From the NCBI RefSeq assembly GCF_002201515.1, contig NZ_CP021421.1, positions 3,038,001-3,102,000 of the forward strand: a stretch of 64,000 nucleotides of DNA. Direction: 5' to 3'. The position numbers and the translations under genes were made by a program. Origin of the DNA: Muribaculum intestinale. GTDB lineage: Bacteria; Bacteroidota; Bacteroidia; Bacteroidales; Muribaculaceae. The notes below the pieces were generated by a model, which saw only the letters and a list, made by a program, of their open reading frames with translations, did not search any database and was not told the origin of the DNA. Shown here in pieces: positions 1 to 8,632 of the stretch; within the stretch, counting starts at the first letter, position 1, and the number at the start of each line of letters is the position of its first letter.

Positions 1-597
1 CGAAAGTGGCTGTCCGGCCACGGTGGTGGTAGAGGCAAATACTGCCATCTGTTCTCCATGGCCTCCGTAAGTACGGGAGTTGACGATTTCATCGGCCGGG
101 ATGTGGAAGTATTTTGATAATTCGCTACGCAGACGGGTGCTGTCAAGAGCTGCGAGCGTTGATACCTGCGAGGGCTTCAAGCCGGAGTAAATCAATGTGA
201 CCAAACCTGTGATATCGGCGGGATTGAATACTACGACCACATGTTTCACGTCAGGGCAATAGCTTCGGATGTCTTTGCCTAACTGCTCGGCAATCTGGGC
301 ATTGCCTTTAAGCAGGTCTTCTCGGGTCATCCCGGCTTTTCTGGCTGCGCCTCCGGAAGATACAATGTATTTGGCATCCTTGAATGCGGTTGCTATATCA
401 GATGTGAACGTAAAGTTGATGCCCTTGAACCCACAGTGGTACATTTCTTCAACAACCCCCTCGAGTCCTGGTGCGTATGTATCATACAGGCATATGTTAG
501 GTGTAAGCCTCATCATGGCTGCTGTCTGTGCCATGTTAGACCCAATCATGCCGGCTGCGCCGACAATTACCAGTTTTTCATCTGTTAAAAAGTCCAT
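1..597 (-). CDS. mdh: Malate dehydrogenase (NAD-dependent), 3' end cut by window edge
   Basis: Interconverts malate and oxaloacetate with NAD in the cytosol. The 199 visible residues read in frame from an ATG at 597 to the window edge, so the C-terminus is missing. A Rossmann start (VGAAGMIGSN, about residues 12-21) is followed by the mobile-loop arginines of the lactate/malate dehydrogenase family (GGAARKAGMTR, residues 82-92). The substrate Arg/Asp pair lies in LDSTRLR (151-157) and the catalytic histidine in YGGHGE (His180). I read it as malate rather than lactate dehydrogenase from overall resemblance to Bacteroidales Mdh; the missing part prevents a full check. It stands alone, with a terminator-like hairpin about 110 bp upstream that separates it from any earlier minus-strand transcript. 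Confidence 0.9.
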   Translation of the reverse strand, partial: MDFLTDEKLVIVGAAGMIGSNMAQTAAMMRLTPNICLYDTYAPGLEGVVEEMYHCGFKGINFTFTSDIATAFKDAKYIVSSGGAARKAGMTREDLLKGNAQIAEQLGKDIRSYCPDVKHVVVVFNPADITGLVTLIYSGLKPSQVSTLAALDSTRLRSELSKYFHIPADEIVNSRTYGGHGEQMAVFASTTTVAGQPLS

Positions 598-706
598 AGT
601 TAATATATTTAGGTCTGTCCGGAGGGCATGTGCTGTTGAATACACATGGCCTCGGATTAATTTTTAGGTATAACATTGCGGGCGTATAAAAAGTTTTTCA
701 TAGCAT

Positions 707-890
707 AAAAAAAGAAGGCGTGCGGGGAACAATCCTGACACGCCCTCAACTCACACATTTATCGATTCTCCAAAAGTTTTCGTTGCTACACCAAGTATAT
801 GGGGGAGTTTGTCCGATATACTTTGCTTGAAGTCCGCAATACAAATTGTTATGTGTTGTATCGAACTTCGACTATAGAACAATTGGCAGA
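707..890 (-). ncRNA. Candidate small structured RNA ending in an intrinsic terminator
   Basis: No gene fits the 455-bp gap between mdh and the CDF exporter, but the minus strand carries structure. A terminator stem (717-722 with 739-744) is followed on the minus strand by TTCTTTTTTT. Upstream of it in transcript order is a perfect 8-bp inverted repeat AAGTATAT/ATATACTT (793-800 with 816-823) around a 15-nt loop. A terminator here, 110 bp before the mdh start and in the same direction, implies that a short transcript ends before mdh. I could not find a convincing TTTG/TAnnTTTG promoter, so the 5' end is a guess. It could instead be a leader attenuator of mdh, or a 6S-like RNA; I cannot assign a family. 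Confidence 0.4.
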
Positions 891-986
891 GCATGTATAG
901 TTCAGTGTATTAACATAATTAACACGGTTATTTACAACATCTTAAACTCTCTTAACGTATATATGCAATCTTAGATTGCCGAAGTT

Positions 987-1021
987 TGCAACGTTGTTGC
1001 ATTGTCGCTGTTATATCTTTG
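987..1021 (+). promoter_or_regulatory. Promoter with palindromic operator of the CDF/CopA operon
   Basis: A perfect match to the Bacteroidetes -7 box, TATCTTTG, lies at 1014-1021, about 30 bp before the CDF start codon. The palindrome TGCAAC-GTT-GTTGCA (987-1001) covers the region where the -33 element is expected. The same palindrome, with spacer TAT, lies 24 bp before the first gene of the RND metal-efflux operon (28393-28407). I infer a metal-responsive repressor or activator site shared by both operons. Confidence 0.65.
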
Positions 1022-1052
1022 CATTCGCAATAAAGTTATTAATTGATGAATT

Positions 1053-2009
1053 ATGAATACAACGACGCAAAATCATGAGACCCACTCCTGCGAACATGCT
1101 CACCATGCACATCATGGGCATGTCCATAATATTTCGACGGATGGTGACGGACGCTTGAAGCGTGCATTTAAAATCGGCATATGGCTTAATGCCGGATATG
1201 TTGTACTTGAGGCGTTGTTTGGCTTTATGTCTGATTCGATGGGGCTTCTTTCTGATGCCGGACACAATCTGAGTGATATCTTTTCGCTCCTTGTGGCGCT
1301 TGTGGCTTTCAAAGTGTCAAAAAATAAGCCTACCGAGCGTTTTACTTATGGATTTCGTCGTGCTACAGTGAATGCCTCGGTTGTCAACGCTATTATATTA
1401 TATGTTGCAGTAATTTTTATACTCGTTGAGAGCGTACGTAAATTGTTTCACCCATCGGACGTCGAAGGCGATCTTGTCGCGTGGGTGGCGGCGGCCGGTG
1501 TGCTGATTAATGGAATTACGGCATGGTTGTTTATGAAAGACAGCCATGGTGATCTCAATGTGCGTGGCGCTTTCCTTCATATGGCGGCCGATGCTCTTGT
1601 GTCGGTAGGAGTTGTAATCAGCGGGATTGTGATAATGTGCACCGGATGGACGCTTATAGACCCGATAGTCGGCATTGTGATTGCATTGTTCATCGCGTAT
1701 GGTTCATATGGTATGCTTCGTGAAAGCATTTGCCTTGCGTTTGACGGAGTGCCGCAGGGGGTAGACCCCATAAAAGTCATGTCGGCGATTTCCGGGATTG
1801 ATGGAGTTGTTGACGTGCATCATCTTCACATTTGGGGGATAAGTACGACCGAGGTAGCCATGACGGTACATGTAATTGTAGATGATGGAGCATCAGTAGA
1901 CAGGGTAATCTGTGATGTGCGACATCTTGCGTCAGGGATGGGCATATCTCATTCCACCATTGAGGCGGAGACTTCTGAAAATGACTGCAATTCTTGTTCA
2001 TGTGGATGA
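1053..2009 (+). CDS. Cation diffusion facilitator, zinc-type exporter (CzcD/ZitB-like)
   Basis: Inner-membrane exporter that swaps cytosolic Zn2+ (possibly Cd2+ or Co2+) for protons. The 318 residues show the CDF plan: a His-rich N-terminus (10 of the first 25 residues are His), about six membrane segments and a cytoplasmic C-terminal domain ending SCSCG. The transport-site pairs are HNLSD (His71, Asp75) and HMAAD (His174, Asp178); the 2-His/2-Asp arrangement is typical of zinc-selective members, while an all-Asp-type site suits Fe or Mn. The CopA ATPase follows after 19 bp, so the two form an operon, behind the palindromic operator at 987-1001. Exact metal specificity is inferred. Confidence 0.9.
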   Translation: MNTTTQNHETHSCEHAHHAHHGHVHNISTDGDGRLKRAFKIGIWLNAGYVVLEALFGFMSDSMGLLSDAGHNLSDIFSLLVALVAFKVSKNKPTERFTYGFRRATVNASVVNAIILYVAVIFILVESVRKLFHPSDVEGDLVAWVAAAGVLINGITAWLFMKDSHGDLNVRGAFLHMAADALVSVGVVISGIVIMCTGWTLIDPIVGIVIALFIAYGSYGMLRESICLAFDGVPQGVDPIKVMSAISGIDGVVDVHHLHIWGISTTEVAMTVHVIVDDGASVDRVICDVRHLASGMGISHSTIEAETSENDCNSCSCG

Positions 2010-2028
2010 ATATTGTTAATTTTATCGT

Positions 2029-4533
2029 ATGAATATGGATAAATCTCGACATAATTATTCCGGAAACTTTGAACTTAGAGGTATGAGTTGTGCCTCATGT
2101 GCCGCACGTATCGAGCGTACTTTAAAAAAACAACCCGGTGTCAATGAGGTAGCCGTCAACTATGCGGCAGCCACTGCAAAGGTTTATTGGGATTCTGCTC
2201 TGACCGACGCTGAATCTTTATGTAGGGCTGTGCAGGATGCCGGATATGAAATGTTGGTCGCGCGTGATGTGGCTGATTCCAGCGATGACGCTGCGCGATT
2301 GCATTATCTGGCGCTACGGCGTAAGATGGCGTGGGCTATAGCGCTGTCATTGCCGGTTGTGGTTATTGGCATGGGATTCATGCACTGGATTCCGGGACAG
2401 TGGATTTCGTTCGTGCTTTCGTCAATAGTACTGTTCGGTATGGGAGGGCAGTTCTATGTCAGCGCATTCCGACAGTTGCGTCACCGCTCATGCAACATGG
2501 ATACACTTGTAGCTCTTTCAACAGGCATAGCGTGGGCATTTAGTGCGTCTAACCTGTTTTTTCCTCAGTTTTGGCTTGACCACGGGATAGAGCCTCATGT
2601 CTATTTCGAAGCTGCTTCTGTGATAATTGCATTCATATTGATTGGACGCACTCTGGAGGCCCGTGCAAAAGAGGGTACGACATCCGCTATCCGGAAACTG
2701 ATGGGCTTGCGCCCGAAATCTGTTGTCAGAATAAATTCCGATGGAGTGGGTGAAGAAGTTTCTATAGAAGCTATAGTCTCAGGAGATATACTTATGGTTA
2801 GGTCCGGCGAGCGTATCCCTGCCGACGGGAGTGTTATTTCCGGACATTCCTTTGTCGATGAAAGTATGCTGAGCGGCGAACCGGTGCCTGTTGAGAAGGA
2901 TATTGATTCAAAACTGTATGCCGGCACTATTAATGGCAATGGGACTTTGCAATTCAGAGCCGATACCGTCGGAGCCGATACCTTGCTCTCTAAAATTATA
3001 CGAATGGTGCAGGATGCGCAGGGTTCAAAACCTCCAGTCCAAAAACTTGTCGACAAGATTGCCTCATATTTTGTGCCGGTGATTATAATATTGGCTGTAA
3101 TCTCATTTTTAATATGGCTGTTTGCCTGTGGCTCAGGCGCTCTCATTCATGGCGTTCTGGCTTTAGTTACGGTGCTTATTATTGCATGTCCTTGCGCGCT
3201 CGGGCTTGCTACGCCAACTGCAATTATGGTCGGTGTCGGACGTGCAGCCACTAATGGAATACTGATAAAAGATGCCCGCGCTATTGAGGCTGCCCCGACA
3301 ATTGACACGGTAGTCCTTGATAAGACCGGGACGATAACTCAGGGACATCCTGAGATTAAACATATTGAATGGACTGAATCGGCACCATCTGATGCGGCTG
3401 ATATACTTGCTTCAATGGAGCGAATGTCTGATCATCCTATAGCTATTGCTATAGCCAACGGACTGCCGGCGGCCCATCGAGTAGATATCTCCGGTTTTGA
3501 AAATATGCCCGGGCATGGATTAAAAGGATGTATTAAGGGCAATATATGGTTTGTTGGAAATAAGCGGCTGCTTCTGCGACATGATATTGTAATCCCTGCG
3601 GGCCTTATGGCTCATGCTGAGTCGCTTGAAGCAGATGCGTCTACAGTAATCTGGGTGGCATGCGGCCCTTCAGTCATAGGCCTTGTGGCTGTAAGCGATC
3701 CGATTCGTACGACTTCATTCGATGCGATTTCCAATATGAAGCAAATGGGGCTTGACGTATGGCTTCTGACCGGAGACAATGAAGCGACTGCTGCTGCCGT
3801 AGCTAAGATAGCCGGTGTATCAAACTGGCGTGCGTCTATGTTGCCTCAGGATAAAGCTGAATTTGTAGACATGTTGCAGCGTAGATATAACCGCAAAGTT
3901 GCAATGGTGGGCGACGGAATTAACGACAGCGCGGCTTTGGCTACCGCCACTCTTGGCATTGCCATGGGACAGGGGAGTGACATTGCAATGGATGTCGCAG
4001 GAATTACCATCATATCATCAGATTTACGCCGTATACCGATTGCCATCGGGCTTTCAAAACTGACTTTGCGGACAATCCGTCAGAATCTTTTTTGGGCGTT
4101 TATTTACAATGTGATAGCAATTCCTGTAGCAGCCGGTGTGCTTTATCCGCTGTGCGGATTCTTAATGAATCCTATGATAGCAGGTGCTGCGATGGCATTC
4201 AGTAGTGTAAGTGTTGTCGCTAATTCTTTGCTGTTGAACCGCAGGCGTATAACATTGCCTATTGTGCAGCTTCCTTTGCGACCTATAGAAGAATCCGATT
4301 TAACTCCAAAACCCAATATAATAATGAAGAAAGAATACAAAGTATCCGGAATGATGTGCGGACACTGCCGTGCTCATGTAGAGAAAGCGTTGAATTCCAT
4401 TTCAGGTGTTAAGGCAACGGTAACACTTGAGCCTCCCGTCGCAACAGTCCAATTTGCCGATGGCGAATTGCCATTGGATGTTCTTCAGTCGGGTGTAAAC
4501 GATAAGGCCGGAGAATATCAATTGAGCGAATAA
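2029..4533 (+). CDS. copA: Copper-translocating P1B-type ATPase with terminal HMA domains
   Basis: Exports Cu+ across the inner membrane using ATP. The 834 residues contain an N-terminal heavy-metal-associated domain (GMSCASC, cysteines 21 and 24), membrane helices, the CPC metal site (387-389), the phosphorylated aspartate in DKTGT (Asp431) and the hinge motif GDGIND (628-633). Unusually, after the last helices a second HMA domain is fused at the C-terminus (about 766-834, MCGHC with Cys777 and Cys780). It begins with Met-Lys-Lys and looks like an appended CopZ-type chaperone; an internal start at 4324 could also make it as a free protein. It is the second gene of the CDF operon and is followed by a strong terminator. 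Confidence 0.93.
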   Translation: MNMDKSRHNYSGNFELRGMSCASCAARIERTLKKQPGVNEVAVNYAAATAKVYWDSALTDAESLCRAVQDAGYEMLVARDVADSSDDAARLHYLALRRKMAWAIALSLPVVVIGMGFMHWIPGQWISFVLSSIVLFGMGGQFYVSAFRQLRHRSCNMDTLVALSTGIAWAFSASNLFFPQFWLDHGIEPHVYFEAASVIIAFILIGRTLEARAKEGTTSAIRKLMGLRPKSVVRINSDGVGEEVSIEAIVSGDILMVRSGERIPADGSVISGHSFVDESMLSGEPVPVEKDIDSKLYAGTINGNGTLQFRADTVGADTLLSKIIRMVQDAQGSKPPVQKLVDKIASYFVPVIIILAVISFLIWLFACGSGALIHGVLALVTVLIIACPCALGLATPTAIMVGVGRAATNGILIKDARAIEAAPTIDTVVLDKTGTITQGHPEIKHIEWTESAPSDAADILASMERMSDHPIAIAIANGLPAAHRVDISGFENMPGHGLKGCIKGNIWFVGNKRLLLRHDIVIPAGLMAHAESLEADASTVIWVACGPSVIGLVAVSDPIRTTSFDAISNMKQMGLDVWLLTGDNEATAAAVAKIAGVSNWRASMLPQDKAEFVDMLQRRYNRKVAMVGDGINDSAALATATLGIAMGQGSDIAMDVAGITIISSDLRRIPIAIGLSKLTLRTIRQNLFWAFIYNVIAIPVAAGVLYPLCGFLMNPMIAGAAMAFSSVSVVANSLLLNRRRITLPIVQLPLRPIEESDLTPKPNIIMKKEYKVSGMMCGHCRAHVEKALNSISGVKATVTLEPPVATVQFADGELPLDVLQSGVNDKAGEYQLSE

Positions 4534-4546
4534 CGAGCTATATTTC

Positions 4547-4593
4547 AAAGAGTGAATATGATTGTCAGGCAGTCAATATTCACTCTTTTTTTA
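4547..4593 (+). terminator. Intrinsic terminator after copA
   Basis: A perfect 11-bp stem, AGAGTGAATAT (4549-4559) with ATATTCACTCT (4576-4586), is followed by a run of T. It closes the metal-efflux operon. Confidence 0.85.
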
Positions 4594-4679
4594 TTTGGGG
4601 TATTCTTAAAAACGATATTATGCTATCCCCATAGTGATATTTCTTATATGTAGAGAGCTTCAACTCCAAAGTTTTTTCG

Positions 4680-4687
4680 TATCTTTG
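4680..4687 (+). promoter_or_regulatory. -7 promoter box of lysC-lysA
   Basis: TATCTTTG matches the Bacteroidetes TAnnTTTG box exactly. No clear -33 TTTG sits at the right distance. It would start transcription about 85 bp before lysC; the leader shows no riboswitch I can recognise. Confidence 0.5.
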
Positions 4688-4777
4688 CGCAGATATATAC
4701 TGGTTTTATGAATCTCAGGTAGACATATTTGGAACGTAATAAAAACCGTGTTTTAACTATCATTTAAGATTACAAGG

Positions 4778-6094
4778 ATGAACGTAATGAAATTTGGCGG
4801 CACTTCGGTGGGTTCGGCCCATCGCATAAAAGAAGTTGCCGGGCTTGTTACTCAGCGAGGAAAGAACATCGTAGTCCTGTCTGCGATGTCCGGGACCACC
4901 AACACGCTTGTTGAAATATCGGAATATCTTTATAAGCGCAATATAGATGGGGCCAAGGAGACTATCAACAAACTTGAAAGTTCCTATATGCGCACAATCA
5001 GTGAACTTTATAGCTCGGATGCTGCAAAAGAAGATGCTACGCGGGAAATAAAGTCATGCTTTAACTATATACGCACATTCACAAAAGATATTTTCACTCT
5101 TTTTGAAGAGAAGGAGATTCTTGCACAGGGCGAATTGATGTCAACAGCCATGTTCAACGTATATCTGCGCTATGAACTCGGTGTGGACTCTGTGTTGCTT
5201 CCTGCGCTTGACTTTATGCGTACCGACAAGAACGCAGAACCTGACGCGCAGTATATACGGCAGAAACTTACCGCTCTGCTTGAAAAGCATCAGGATGCTG
5301 ACTTATATATTACCCAAGGATATATATGTCGAAATGCCTACGGCGAGATAGATAATCTTCAGCGTGGAGGCAGCGATTATACCGCCTCGCTGATTGGCGC
5401 AGCCATAAATGCGGATGAAATAGAAATTTGGACTGATATCGATGGAATGCATAACAATGACCCCCGTTTTGTCCAGGATACCGCTCCCGTGCATGAACTG
5501 CACTTTGAAGAAGCTGCCGAGTTGGCCTACTTCGGGGCAAAAATACTTCATCCGACCTGTGTGCTTCCAGCCAAGCTCAACAATATCCCTGTGCGTCTCC
5601 TCAACACTATGCAGCCTGATGCTGAAGGAACATTGATACACAACTATCAGACACCAAAGACAATTAAGGCTGTTGCAGCAAAGGATAATATAACGGCAAT
5701 AAAGATAAAATCAGGCCGAATGCTTCTTGCATACGGTTTCCTCCGTAAGGTATTTGAGGTATTTGAGACATATCAGACACCGATTGATATGATTGCGACA
5801 TCTGAAGTCGGGGTTTCGCTGACTATTGACAATGAGCGCAATCTTGATGGGATTCTTGATGATTTACGCAAGTTCGGAACTGTGACCATTGATCGGGATA
5901 TGGTTATCATCTGTGTGGTCGGTGATCTTGAATGGCAAAACTGCGGTTTTGAAGCCGAGGCGCTTGACGCCCTAAAAGATATTCCAGTGCGTATGATTTC
6001 GTACGGCGGTAGCAACTACAATATCTCATTCCTTATCCGCAAGGAAGACAAGGTGAAAGCCTTGAATCTTCTAAGTGAACGATTGTTTAGATAA
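4778..6094 (+). CDS. lysC: Aspartate kinase, monofunctional
   Basis: Phosphorylates L-aspartate, the first step towards lysine, threonine and methionine. The 438-residue protein opens with the kinase signature KFGGTSVGSA (5-14), has the amino-acid-kinase core to about residue 290, and then two ACT-type regulatory segments (about 305-438), where end-product feedback would act. There is no homoserine dehydrogenase domain, and the length is close to that of LysC-type enzymes. Start ATG 4778 places the KFGGTS motif at the usual position. The lysA gene follows after 15 bp, so the pair is a lysine/diaminopimelate operon, consistent with a lysine-sensitive isozyme; feedback specificity is inference. 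Confidence 0.93.
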   Translation: MNVMKFGGTSVGSAHRIKEVAGLVTQRGKNIVVLSAMSGTTNTLVEISEYLYKRNIDGAKETINKLESSYMRTISELYSSDAAKEDATREIKSCFNYIRTFTKDIFTLFEEKEILAQGELMSTAMFNVYLRYELGVDSVLLPALDFMRTDKNAEPDAQYIRQKLTALLEKHQDADLYITQGYICRNAYGEIDNLQRGGSDYTASLIGAAINADEIEIWTDIDGMHNNDPRFVQDTAPVHELHFEEAAELAYFGAKILHPTCVLPAKLNNIPVRLLNTMQPDAEGTLIHNYQTPKTIKAVAAKDNITAIKIKSGRMLLAYGFLRKVFEVFETYQTPIDMIATSEVGVSLTIDNERNLDGILDDLRKFGTVTIDRDMVIICVVGDLEWQNCGFEAEALDALKDIPVRMISYGGSNYNISFLIRKEDKVKALNLLSERLFR

Positions 6095-6109
6095 TGTTAC
6101 AGATAAAAT

Positions 6110-7255
6110 ATGGCACAGTTTCCCTTATCGGAGTTTCAAAAGCGACCGACTCCATTTTATTACTATGACCTCGGGGTCCTTGACGAGACTCTAAAGGCTA
6201 TTAATGAAGGAATAGGCCAATCGCCTTATCATGTACATTACGCCTTGAAAGCAAATGCCAATCCGGCACTCCTTACTCCAATTGTAGCTGCTGGATTAGG
6301 CGCTGACTGTGTGAGCGTCGGTGAAATCAAAGTTGCTTTAAACGCTGGATTTCCTGCTGATAAAATATTCTTTGCAGGGGTAGGCAAAAGCGACTCTGAA
6401 ATTGATTTTGCTCTTGATGCACACATCGGTTGTTTTAACGTAGAATCTCTGCCGGAACTGAAACTGATTGCAGAGATGGCTTCAAATAAGTCAATTATAG
6501 CAAATGTGGCTCTGCGAGTGAATCCGAACATTGACGCACATACACATCATTATATCACTACCGGGCTCGAAGAGAATAAATTCGGAATAGCATTGGAGAT
6601 GCTTGATGATGCAATCTCGGTATGCCTCAGGCAGCCGAATATACGTCTGTGCGGGCTTCATTTTCATATAGGTTCTCAGATTACCTATATGGAGCCATAT
6701 CGAATACTTTGTGAGCGCGTCGCGCAACTCATGAAAAAGTACTCTGCACAAGGCATACGCTTCGACATAATCAATGTCGGAGGCGGTCTTGGTATTGATT
6801 ATGATGATCCCGATTCTCAGTTGATTCCTAAGTTTAAGGAATTCTTTGATATATTCCGCAACAATCTGAATCTTGCGCCCGAGCAACAGTTGCATTTTGA
6901 ACTCGGCAGATCTGTGGCGGCTCAGTGTGGGTCTCTTATTACCCGTGTGTTATATGTCAAGGAAGGTGTAGGAAAAAAATTCATCATCGTTGATGCCGGC
7001 ATGACCGATCTTATACGTCCTGCGCTTTATGGCGCTCACCACAAAATCGAGAATCTTACTTCTGATTCCTCGCTGACTGATGAATATGATGTGGTCGGTC
7101 CGATATGTGAGTCAAGCGACTGTTTTGGCAAAGATGAGATACTCCCTGTTACGCATAGGGGTGATATCCTGGCGTTGCGCTCGGCCGGAGCATATGGTGA
7201 GGTTATGGCAATGGGTTACAATATGCGGCCAATTCCTGCCTCTGTGGTATCTTGA
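6110..7255 (+). CDS. lysA: Diaminopimelate decarboxylase
   Basis: PLP enzyme that decarboxylates meso-diaminopimelate to L-lysine, the last step of the pathway. The 381 residues form an alanine-racemase-type barrel with the PLP lysine in HYALKANAN (Lys47), the phosphate-binding NVGGGLGIDY stretch and a C-terminal beta domain with the active-site CESSDCFGKDE motif, in which the first Cys belongs to the dimer active site in this family. Length is slightly shorter than the roughly 415-420 residues of proteobacterial enzymes but normal for Bacteroidetes. It is co-transcribed with lysC and followed by a terminator. Confidence 0.93.
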   Translation: MAQFPLSEFQKRPTPFYYYDLGVLDETLKAINEGIGQSPYHVHYALKANANPALLTPIVAAGLGADCVSVGEIKVALNAGFPADKIFFAGVGKSDSEIDFALDAHIGCFNVESLPELKLIAEMASNKSIIANVALRVNPNIDAHTHHYITTGLEENKFGIALEMLDDAISVCLRQPNIRLCGLHFHIGSQITYMEPYRILCERVAQLMKKYSAQGIRFDIINVGGGLGIDYDDPDSQLIPKFKEFFDIFRNNLNLAPEQQLHFELGRSVAAQCGSLITRVLYVKEGVGKKFIIVDAGMTDLIRPALYGAHHKIENLTSDSSLTDEYDVVGPICESSDCFGKDEILPVTHRGDILALRSAGAYGEVMAMGYNMRPIPASVVS

Positions 7256-7278
7256 TATTTTAAAGCAAATATAAAACT

Positions 7279-7323
7279 GATGACTATGTCTGTTATTGTG
7301 GCATAGTCATCGGTATTTTTTTC
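7279..7323 (+). terminator. Intrinsic terminator after lysA
   Basis: The stem GATGACTATG (7279-7288) pairs with CATAGTCATC (7302-7311), followed by a T-rich tail. It separates the lys operon from the convergent GH43 gene. Confidence 0.8.
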
Positions 7324-7342
7324 AAAGGTAGAAGTCAAATCC

Positions 7343-8389
7343 TTATTTGATTTCTTTGGGACTGACATATGGACCGGATGGTGCCGGTTTATCTGTGACT
7401 ATGGGACATCTGGGCACGACTTCCAATATTTCGCCATTCGGGCCATAGAAAAGTTCGTCAACACATATGCTGCGCAGGTTTCCTTGGCCTGAAAGTGCCT
7501 GATTATGGTAGAAAGCATAGCTATGTCCTTTGTATTCAACAATAGACCCATGAGATGTGTCACATCCTGTAGGCTGTAGATATATGCCTCCGTATTCCCA
7601 TGGGCCAAGTGGAGACTTGCTTGATGCCCAATGCAGACGGTTGGCTCCACGACCATTTTCCGCATGATTGTCGGCATATGTGATATAATATCTGTCATTG
7701 TATTTGTGTACCCATGTAGCTTCATGAAAGTCGGTAAGCCCATCCATATTACGCAGAGGCTCAGCAAGTTCTATCATATTTTCTTTAAGCCGTGCTCCTA
7801 CGCATCGTCCGCCTCCTCCATAATAAAAATAGGCTTCTCCATTATCATCTACAAATACACATGGATCAATCATAGCGAATACATCATCTTCCATTCCTGT
7901 CATGATCATTGGTCTGTCGAGTACTTTGAAATCTGATGCAGGCTTGTCGCTGACTGCAATGCCTACGCGCCAGGTGTTGTTCCAGTCTGATCCTGAAGGG
8001 TGGGGGAAATAGAAATAGTACTTGCCATTCTTGTAAGCACAGTCAGGAGCCCACATGAATCCACCTTCCGTACGTCCCCATGCGACATCTCCTGAGTTGA
8101 GTATTTCTCCGTGATCGGTCCAGTTGACCATATCATCGGTTGAGAATACATGATAACGATCCATACGATCGCATCCGGCAGGCGGATCTATATCATGAGA
8201 CGCATATACATAAAGCCGTCCGTCTTCCCAAACATGAGCCGATGGATCGGCAGTATACATGTGGGTGATAAATGGATTGTCTGCAAGTTGCAATGGTGTC
8301 TGTGGGCCAAGAGTCTTTGACGGCGAACAGCTCAGCGTCATACCAACTACGGCAAATGCAATCATACTGTGATAAAAAAATCGTTTCAT
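7343..8389 (-). CDS. Glycoside hydrolase family 43 lipoprotein
   Basis: Predicted surface or periplasmic glycosidase acting on arabinose- or xylose-containing plant glycans. A signal sequence ends in a lipobox (TLSC, Cys21). The five-bladed propeller fold of GH43 is indicated by the catalytic triad in order: base Asp48 (ADPSAHVW), modulating Asp175 (MIDPCVF) and general acid Glu223 (FHEATW). The 348 residues hold one catalytic domain with no added carbohydrate-binding module. No SusC/SusD pair or regulator is adjacent, so this is a lone enzyme rather than part of a visible utilisation locus. The exact substrate (arabinofuranoside, xyloside or arabinan) cannot be read from the sequence. Confidence 0.88.
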   Translation of the reverse strand: MKRFFYHSMIAFAVVGMTLSCSPSKTLGPQTPLQLADNPFITHMYTADPSAHVWEDGRLYVYASHDIDPPAGCDRMDRYHVFSTDDMVNWTDHGEILNSGDVAWGRTEGGFMWAPDCAYKNGKYYFYFPHPSGSDWNNTWRVGIAVSDKPASDFKVLDRPMIMTGMEDDVFAMIDPCVFVDDNGEAYFYYGGGGRCVGARLKENMIELAEPLRNMDGLTDFHEATWVHKYNDRYYITYADNHAENGRGANRLHWASSKSPLGPWEYGGIYLQPTGCDTSHGSIVEYKGHSYAFYHNQALSGQGNLRSICVDELFYGPNGEILEVVPRCPIVTDKPAPSGPYVSPKEIK

Positions 8390-8520
8390 AACTTTATTTT
8401 ATTGGTACGTACTAAATTTCGATAACTTCATTGCACTGAATATAAAACCGAATGAATAGATTGTTCGACTGATGTCCCGACCTAATTGGGCTGTCACAGT
8501 TCTATTCGGTTGCTTATTGG

Positions 8521-8528
8521 CAAAAGTA
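8521..8528 (-). promoter_or_regulatory. -7 promoter box upstream of the GH43 gene
   Basis: The minus strand reads TACTTTTG, a full match to TAnnTTTG, about 130 bp before the GH43 start. No good -33 box accompanies it, so confidence is moderate. Confidence 0.4.
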
Positions 8529-8578
8529 CAAAATAAATTCGGATGATAAAAACATTTATTGGGCCTCCTTCCGAATCT

Positions 8579-8619
8579 TAAAAAAAAACGGGGCGATAAA
8601 TCCATGAGATTATCGCCCC
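8579..8619 (-). terminator. Intrinsic terminator of the type IX secretion operon
   Basis: A perfect 10-bp stem, GGGGCGATAA (8590-8599) with TTATCGCCCC (8610-8619), is followed on the minus strand by about nine T. It lies 14 bp beyond the gldN stop. Confidence 0.9.
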
Positions 8620-8632
8620 ATATTGTGAATTG

